NCBI RefSeq assembly: GCF_003672135.1
Contig: NC_039514.1
Coordinates: forward strand, 10,777,787-10,841,786
From: Ooceraea biroi
Lineage: Eukaryota; Arthropoda; Insecta; Hymenoptera; Formicidae
Length of the DNA stretch: 64,000 nt
Direction of reading: 5' to 3'
The translations under genes were made by a program, and so were the position numbers. Positions 52,601 through 61,600 of the stretch are shown one piece after another (position 1 is the first letter of the stretch; each line of letters starts with the position of its first letter). Below the pieces are notes generated by a model. It had not been told where the DNA came from, ran no database searches, and worked only from the letters and a program-made list of their open reading frames with translations.

Positions 52601-55600
52601 GAAAAAAAAGATTTAATATCCTCGGTAAGTTTAGTGAACATTTTAACAAAAAATTTCATTTAGAGCTGTATCCATTTTTGCAAAAGTAGAACATGCTATT
52701 ATTAAGTAAAAATCTGATGCATATTTCAAGGCATTGAGAAAATTTGATCACAGAATTTTAATCGTAATTTTCTCAGTTTTCATCGTTTTTTACATGATTC
52801 TTCCTCTATTTTTGAGTAAAATCTGGGTTGACCAATGAAAATTCATGGTTCAAAATATTTGTGCCAAATTGAAGTAATAGCCAGGTCACTACGAGTTCAA
52901 TTCTATTGGGATATATTTTGGGATTGTGCGCCAGATTTTGCTCTTGTTCTTCATTTTTAACTCTTTAAGTAAAACTTTATTTTTTGCTTGATTGCGGGAG
53001 TAATTTTTCCGAGCTTTCTCACGCGCGAAACGAAGGCTCGCAGCTTCGAGAGTAATTCATTTAAAAGACACAAAGATTAATGAAGCGTACAAATTCGGTA
53101 ATGAGATCGTCATTGAGTTACTTATTAAACTCACAACGTAGATGGCAACTTTTTCATTTCTCCTCCTCGAATAAGCGCGTTACGTGGAATTACGATATTG
53201 CAGATAATATCTTGTAACATACCTGTACAGTTTCGAACATTTCCCTAAGAACTGAAGCTTTGCGTAGCGTAATTAACACAAAGTCAAGTTGTAGCTTTCA
53301 CTTAACGAACTTGGAAGATTCAGTTCATCTCTAAGAAACTGAAAAAGATACCGAGAGCTGCATTTTTATATTTCATGATTAATAAATCTCATCCACACAC
53401 AACAACACGCAATTTTCAAATATGTTCCTCAGGATTATAACTCTTCCAAATATTGTTTACCAGAATTATAAAATATCATGTTAACGTACATTAGTACATT
53501 CGGTTTTTCGACTTTAATTTGCGTCCGGAAAGCAGAAAACCTCAATGTGACATGAGATGCACCGCGTGCGCAAGGGTCACGAAACTTTCTATCTCAACTG
53601 GTAACGCGGCCACGTCGGGGGACACGAGCGCGAATTTAGTGCTTGTTGTCAAAAGTTGCACAATATCCATGCCGCCGACGAGGAAGTCGGCAATATGCGA
53701 GTGCGGCGTGCGTTCGCTCGCTTAAATTCAGACTGCGTAGGTTGGAAGATATTAAAATGCGCCAAGCCTCTCGTGGAACAGATTCCTGCTAATTTACTTG
53801 TTAATTTTGTTTAAATAAGTAAACCGATTAAATGATGGATATATTCGATTACCTTCATCGGATATGTCCTTCATCCGATCATGTTCTTTGTCTTAATACA
53901 ATTTAATCGGATATATTCGTTTGTTACTATGTAACTGATTATCCGATTAGATATTTTTCTCAGTGTACGGTCCTGCAACGTACAGGGGTGACGTGAATTT
54001 GCGGGGATGCTCAGTAGACCGCGTTTACACCGGTGTTTACAATTATGTCCAGCGGGATATTAAGGGCCGACGTATGACCGTAATGTGGCCAGGGAACCGA
54101 TGAATGATTACTAGTTCAGAGGGAGAAGGCAGAAGGTTGGAGCATATTATTCACCGGCTTTCCTCCGCGATCACAAAAGGTGCGAATTACAGAGCAGAAA
54201 GACAGCGTAATCTCGCATCGTCGGACGAGCCAACTTCGATTAATAACGCTCAATTAGAGGCGATACAGATATCGCGGCGCGATGGGATCAGATCTGATTT
54301 AAATAATAATAAGGACATGATGCGCTCTAATGGACTCCTAGATAGAATTAATAAGTATTGCAGAATCTGCGCGGCGGATTCTCTCGATCCCGATTGAATG
54401 GCGCGGATCTGATGGGAGAATTGGGAGATCATCGGACGGACTCGTACAAATCCGTCGCGTAAATCGTATGCCGTTGCAACAACCCTGCCACCCCGTAGTA
54501 CAACGCGTTACTAATGTTACTACTATCGTTACTACCGTCCATTATGGCTGATGCGCTCGTGCCGGCGGTAGCTCTTGGTGGGGAAGAATCCAGTCGCTCG
54601 TCCATTCCCCTACCCTCGTGACCATTATGGGCATTCACGTAGGTCACTGGATACGTCGGTGAAATAGCAGCGCGGCGGACGAGGGTGGGCGAGAGTGGCA
54701 CGCCGAAGGAGAAGGAGAAATAGAAAGAGGAGAGGGAGAGAACAGACGTTGAAGCTACTCGACTGGGAGATCGTGATTTTCGAAGCGGATGCTCAGAGAT
54801 CGCCGCGACCCAGATTATCGTAATGACTATTAATAGATTTTCCGGGAATCGTCGGATTATATCGACGGTGGAAATCAGTTTATTTCGAAGGAGAGGGGGG
54901 GGAAGACCGCTTTACCGACCGATGGATTCGCACGCTCGGCTGATTTTACCGCTCACCGACCCGCGCTTATTATTATCCGTGAAATTTCCAGCGGGAGATC
55001 AATTTTCAGTACCGCAACCTTTGATATTCCACATGTAAAGTGTGCATTTATTAATTATTTCGCTGTAATTGACGTTTCGCTATTGTACGTCTTTTTCCAT
55101 TTTCCCGAATGGGATAAAGCGCGGTAATGTGATTAATATTGAACGAGCGAGCCAATTAAAAAAAAAACCTTTCTTTGTTGGGACGTTTTCCGTATATTTG
55201 GCGCGCGTTTCGCTAGTTCTTGCTTCACGGTAGATGGACTTGTTATTATAATTCGCCTTTTGTGCGGGACACATGCACACAAACGCACTGCTCAATGAGA
55301 GTGACATTCAACATTTAATGACGCCGACCGCGTGGTATTCAGTGGTTTTCTCTAGTTCGGCGTCGCCTTCCGTTTTCCGGTGAGCTGCCGCTCCGGTTGG
55401 AAAACGACTCGCATATGTCAAGGAGAGGATGATATAGACTACTTCAGAAAGTGCATTACCGGCGTTTCTCGCGTTTGTCCTCCACCCCTCAGGCTTATTT
55501 ATCGCTCCGGGGGCGAGTCTTCAGCTTCAAGTCGCAGCTCCTATAATGAAGTTGCGTACATGGAGCAAGAAGTTTGTACGATGGCAGAAGGTGGAAGAAT

Positions 55601-58600
55601 GGTAGCCAGTTCGAAAACAGATGTAGCGAGGGGGTGAAGAACCTTGAGAAAAAGTATATAGCTCGTATATCGAACGCGGTGAGATAGGTTGCGCGGAACA
55701 GGGCGCAAGAAGAATGAATATGCACGTTGGTAAAAGAGTGCCATTGGGGAAACCTGAGGGATACGCCGTCTAACCATACAGAAATGTGCAATATACAAAC
55801 TGATATCAAGCGAGAAAACGCATAAGGAGAGCAGTCGTGAAATACGAGGAGAACAAGCAGAGGGTTGAGAGAAAGAGAGAGGGAGGGAGAGATAAATACA
55901 CGCGGAAATAAGCCGAGACATCGTCACGATAGAAGAAATGGACGACGGGAACGACACTTTGATGCATAGAAGGTGAATGCGAGCACGAATACGGATCAGA
56001 GAGAGCTCGGGGAAGAAATCCACTCTTGCGAGTCGCAAAAATCCGCCCCCCTGTGAAAAAAGACGCGAACAAGGTTGCCGCTGTCGTGAGGTGAGATCGG
56101 AGGAGAATCCACGCGACCGCTGACACCCGTAAGTGGAGTTCCGGCGATTGCAATAAGAAGCGAGCGACACGGGAAAAATCCAATTCAGGGGGTACCGTGC
56201 CAGGGGATGGTGGAATACGAGTTCTCCAAGGAAAGAAGAGTTCCAAGGAGAAAGAGCAAAGAGTAGTTGAGAGCGGTAAGAGGGTGGAAGGAGAGCACGC
56301 TGCGAAAAAATTAGGAGGCATGTGCGAGATACGGGGAGTTAGGGTGCAGGAACTTTGCTTAAGGAAAGACGAAAATACCAGCGGTCTATATGTAGGCAAA
56401 AAATGCGGAAAATACAAAGGTAAACTAAAATGCAGGAAATAGAGTGAGGGAAGCGAAGCTTGAAGGAGGAAAGGAAGCGCGAGTGGTTGATGAGGGAGCA
56501 AGAGGACCGGTCCTCTGAGTAACTTTAAGCAAAAAAGCGCGAACAAGACTGGCGAAACTCTAGGAAATGAAAGAACACCTGGGGGACGCAGGTACAGGGG
56601 TCAGGGAGCGCCAACGTGGAGACAAAAAGAAAGAGTGAGAAAAGAGGGGGCCCAAAAGACAAGGCAGACAGGAAGGACCGGTGTAATGAGGGACGAGGAT
56701 GACGTGGAAAGAAGTGGCGGGCGCGACGGAGAGAAATCGAGTGGGCACGCAGCGACGAGGGGGAGTACCCGGAGGAGTATCACGTTGGTGGTACGTCGCG
56801 GGGGAGTAGGAGTAGTGCTCGAGCGCGTAGGATGGGGTCGCGGGTAACGGCGAAGCGAGGGCGGTTGAGGAGCAAGGGGGATGCAATACGGTGGTATGAG
56901 GTGACGTCACGCCGGGTCGATACTCACTCATACTACAACCCCCCGGCGACACGGTAACCTCCCGGTGATGGCGCACGCGCGTCTTTTACCCTTCACTTGC
57001 CGAAACTCGTACTCGCCGCTGAGCGCCGCTTCCCGCCATATTAGCCACCATGGGGTAGGCGAGGATGTGCGACAGGGGTGGCTCGGGGTGCTTCTTCTTC
57101 CACAAGGTAATCCGTGCGTTCTCTCGCTCTCTCTCTCTCTCTCTCTCGATCTTTCTTTTTCTCACACTCTCACTTCCCCATTCTCTATGTCTCTCGTTTA
57201 GTCATTTTGTCTCTCTCTCTCTTTCACTTCGTTGCACTCATATCCTCATCGGGCACCTATCACCCCGTCCTACGCGTGCCCTTTCGCCTCGTTCGCCGGT
57301 CACGTGAAACCGGAAAACCGACAGACCGACGGAAGCGCTCGCGGGAAGTACAGGTCAGGGGTGAAGACGTCTTCCACGGTGCTAGCCGGAGACAACTCGC
57401 TCACGCATGGGACCGCCGCGACAGGGCGGCGCGACGGCGTTCGCCCAGCAGGGTGAAACCGAAAGACGGAAAGAGAAGACGGAGCACGGTACACGGGGGT
57501 GGTGGGCAAGCAAGAAGGGCGGCCAGGAGCTTCAGGAGCCGGCACCGCCGGCGAACGAAAGGGGCTGCAAGTCGGCCGCGGCGGCGTGGATGTCCCTGCT
57601 GTCGCTCTGTGACCGGATGTGCGGCACAGCCGCGTGGCTCGTCCCGGTCACATGCCTTCGCGGGGTGCGTTCTCATCTTTTGTGCACATTTTCCCGCTCT
57701 GGGATCGTTCTGATATCGCGAGTGATTCGACAATGCAATGTCGACAGGTGGATGAGCTTACTCGAGGCGCGCGCGATTGAAGATTCGAGGTTCCTTTATC
57801 TCGTGAAGGAGTTGTGATACCTACATCGAGACGAGTAGTAATTCTCCTTATCCGGTTTTGCAATCATAAGCAATGTTCGCGAGTATTTATGTGTTCATGA
57901 CAGAATAGGCTTGCTCGGCGCACGTATGGTTGCCACGATAAAGGTGCGTTTTTCCATTTCTAATTTCTGATAGGAGTACCGAGTCCGATTGGAATCACGG
58001 TCAACGAGTGCGAGGATTTACGGTGGTGCTTGTATTATGAGTGACAGATTGATGAGTTTCCGCGCGACGCCATGTGCGTTTCGTTAGAGGCCCTTCGCGT
58101 TCCTGAGAGGTTCTTAATGGGACTCTAGATTTACACGTCGCATTTTCGTTTCGAGAGGAAAACACTGTACGGTTTTCTCGTGGGTGGGCCAAATGCCTGG
58201 TGGTTTTATTGCGGCATATCACGAAATTATATTAATCAATATCAACGCAAAATAATTTCTGAAAAATAAGCTATTGACATGTCGATGATATTTTAAAACA
58301 AAAAATAATTATAATACAAAGTTTTGCTTCAAGATCATATCATTCATGCTCGCGTCGGTAATCCCAAGTCACGTGTCTCTGCGAAATGCTTTCCGCCTTT
58401 TATAAGCTCATACATTCTCATACGTATCAGTTTGAGATGCCATTAATAAGTAGAATGCTTTTTTAAATCATTCAAATCATTCCTTCAACCAAAAAATATA
58501 TTCAGTTTACATTAAACAAGTTACCTAAATCACTCATATTGCCATTTTATCATAAGTCTATAATTGAAGAATCCATTATATCATCATTATCAAAATCATG

Positions 58601-61600
58601 TACAATTTTTTGAAGTACTGCAATTATGGGTGATGTAAGGCATGAAATATTCAAATTACGTAATTGCCACTGGTCGGAATATGCGATGTGTGTAGCTGAT
58701 CTGTGGCATATGTAGTTTGGTGACTGTGGTTATCATTGATGTAGACTTTAGCTGATTCATTTCCGGTAAAAGAATGTCATTTCGGACGTAAGGGTTACCG
58801 TTATTGAATAATAGAACATCAAGCATTTCTAGTTGTCTTAGTTTTCTCTGTTTTCGCTCGTTGTTTGAATTACTCCAGCTCACTTGAGGCTCAAGCAACG
58901 GAGGAAATAATCGGTCATTGTTTTGCAGGAGGGCCGGGGGGAAGTGACAGACATAAGCGCAAGTCCTGGAAGGCAGGCACCTGCCAACCAGTTGCGCCCC
59001 AAGGAACCACCCCCCATGGTTATTCAAGGAGACTTCAGGAAGGTAGTGGCAACACTTGATTAACTCGTTCGACACAATGGACGAATTTAGTGCTCGTTGT
59101 GCCGGCAATCTTCAATTGGCGGACAGCACGACGACGGATTCCGACACCCAATGGAGTTCTATTGTGTTGCATGTGAAGCTGTCTCGTTGACCGGCAGAAA
59201 CGTATCCACGTGCCTTGGTCGCAATGCATTATTCACATGATCTAAATCGCAATTATATCAAGCATGCCAGCGTTAAATCACGTCAGCACGTTTTCTACAT
59301 TTGCATAACAAAAATCAATACAAAATATAATAGCGATATTGTAGTATTAATATTGAAAGTAAACAGAAATGAATCTTGAGATTCATCTACAAAGATTTGA
59401 TTTAATCGCGATATTAATGTGTTGATATAGATAATGATATTACTCTATCGATTACTGTTAGGTAACTCGATATTACATTATTCCCCGCGTTATATTTTTA
59501 TTTAATATCTTTTCTTGTGAATCTGCTGATGACGAATAAATGAAATAAAGCGCCAGGTTCGTCGTCGAGACAATTTCACCGATCCGCGCGCACCGATGAC
59601 AAACCTTCGCTACATATTCCCTGAAATGGAAGAACCTACCGTTGCAGGTGAGCGGGATCAGTACAGAGATCTTCAAGCAGATCGAGACTGTCGAAAACGA
59701 TCATGACGCTTCGACAGCGGCGGCCCTCGAAGCTGTCGAGCGGAGAGGCGAGATGGTCGTGCGTGTCATTGAGCCTCGGCAAATGGGTAGACAGGCTTCC
59801 GAGGCGGCGAAAAAATTTATTGCTATGCAGGTACGTAATCGATAAACCGTCGGTTCCCGACAGATTGTGATCCGTTTGCATTCGAGTACAACGTAGTCAT
59901 AAATTAGCTTCGCATGTTATTCTTTCGTTACACAATATGCTGTATTAACCCCTTCTGCCTATCGTTCATCTTTCGGTCTTTTTACGTAACAACTGCGGAG
60001 CAGAGTAATTTTTTTGATGCTTTATACACTGCGTTGTCGGTCGTGTACGAGACATAAATATTCATGAGTGCTCGCTCCCTTTTACCTTAGACACGTGCAA
60101 GAAGATTCGTTTTGCTAATAATGTTATGTTTGACAATGACCGCAACAAAAAGCTAATAATCTAACTGGATGAAAAAAATCGCCGAGATATCAAGTCGGCG
60201 TTGGTCTATTTAGTTCCTTCTCATTCCGAAACTGAGTCAACGTACGGTCAAATGCAACGGTGTTCTCTGCATCGCCATTTGCCACACCCGGGACTCGGCG
60301 GGAGAAAATTATCTTCACGGCGATGAAGCAATTTTGCGCAGCGTAATTCCCAACCGGTGCGCGGCCGTTGCGCGAGCGAACGCAGTGAAATATTTTCAAC
60401 GGCGCGAATTAAGAAAGTCCTTCCGCGATCTTCGTTTCAGGATCCCAAGCACCCTATCCACTTCGTCGAGATAATCAAACGACCGGGACAGACCCTCGGC
60501 CTCTACATACGCGAGGGCAACGGCGTCGACAGGAACGACGGGGTCTTTATCTCTAGGATAGCTCTGGAGACCGCCGTCTACAACAGCGGCTGCTTGAAGG
60601 TGAGAGTCTCCCGTCTGACCCGTGTGCTCGACCTCTGCGCTCACCCCCGTGCTCACCCCGCGTGCTCGACGCGACAGTGAGAAACCGACGCGACGAACGA
60701 AGCCAGCGGGAGGAAGCTCCCCGTGAATCGTTCTCTGTCGCCTTCCTTTTGTCAAGCCGGGGAACTTAATTGCCGTCGGCGCTCGAAACGAGCCGGCAGC
60801 TCTGCAGTGTAGCAGCCATTCGGTACTCTCGGCGACTCTTATTTCGAGACGCCACGGTCTCGAGGTAGCGCGCGCGCGAGCACGCGCCGAAATTAAATTT
60901 ATCTCCTTGCACCTTGACATTTCGCGGGTCACACATCGATCGACGTCGCCACTCGGATGGACTCTTCGTCCTTGCCGTGACCGTTTGCCGCTTGACTGGT
61001 CGCCGGAGTCTCGTCGCCGTGTCTTTCTCTCTCTGTCAGTCATCCGCGAGCAGTCATGTATTCGCACATGCAGGTGGGCGATGAAATCTTGGCGGTGAAC
61101 CTGGTCGACGTGACGCACATGAGCCTGGACGATGTCGTGATCATCATGTCGATACCGAGGCGACTCGTCCTGGCCACGAGGCACGGTCCGCATCAACTGA
61201 TCTCACACAGCCGCCAGACCGAGCACAAGGCACCACCCGTGGTGGTTATCAAACGGGAGCTGAATGAGGACGAGACCGATCACACGACGAGTAACCACGT
61301 CAGGTATTACCCGACTCGCTCATAATTTCTGTCTCGTGGTTGCTGATAACGATTGCAGGCAGCAAGGCACCTCGCAAATTGGCTATTCCGGACCACCGCG
61401 TAGATTATTGTTAATTCCTATCCTTACAGATGTTTTTATATATGCTCCCTGCTCGTTCAGGAACTTGTTATAATTGTAAATTGCTTGTTAGTGGAAATTC
61501 GATATTTTGCGAGTGGACAATGATCTCTTGCATTGTGTATATTGGATGTTCATCATTGAACATGATGAGAGAGATAGAAAGGAGAAGGAAAATTTGAATT

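Noticed and set aside
53519..53725. Short frames on both strands, including a minus frame MDIVQLLTTSTKFALVSPDV
   Set aside because: Balanced-looking residues but only about 42 codons after the ATG, a stop just upstream, and no family match.
55541..56546. Antisense frames of 209 and 246 aa
   Set aside because: Same cause: the minus strand of a GA-rich block gives long Ser/Leu/Phe/Pro frames. No recognisable domain.
58656..59108. 150-aa antisense frame
   Set aside because: Covers the + strand RhoGAP100F exon at 58929-59042 and shows no homology of its own.
59110..59235. Frame reading HPMEFYCVACEAVS, reminiscent of a TRIM B-box
   Set aside because: Lies wholly inside a RhoGAP100F intron, spans under 40 codons and lacks the Cys/His spacing of a full B-box; probably coincidence or a tiny relic.
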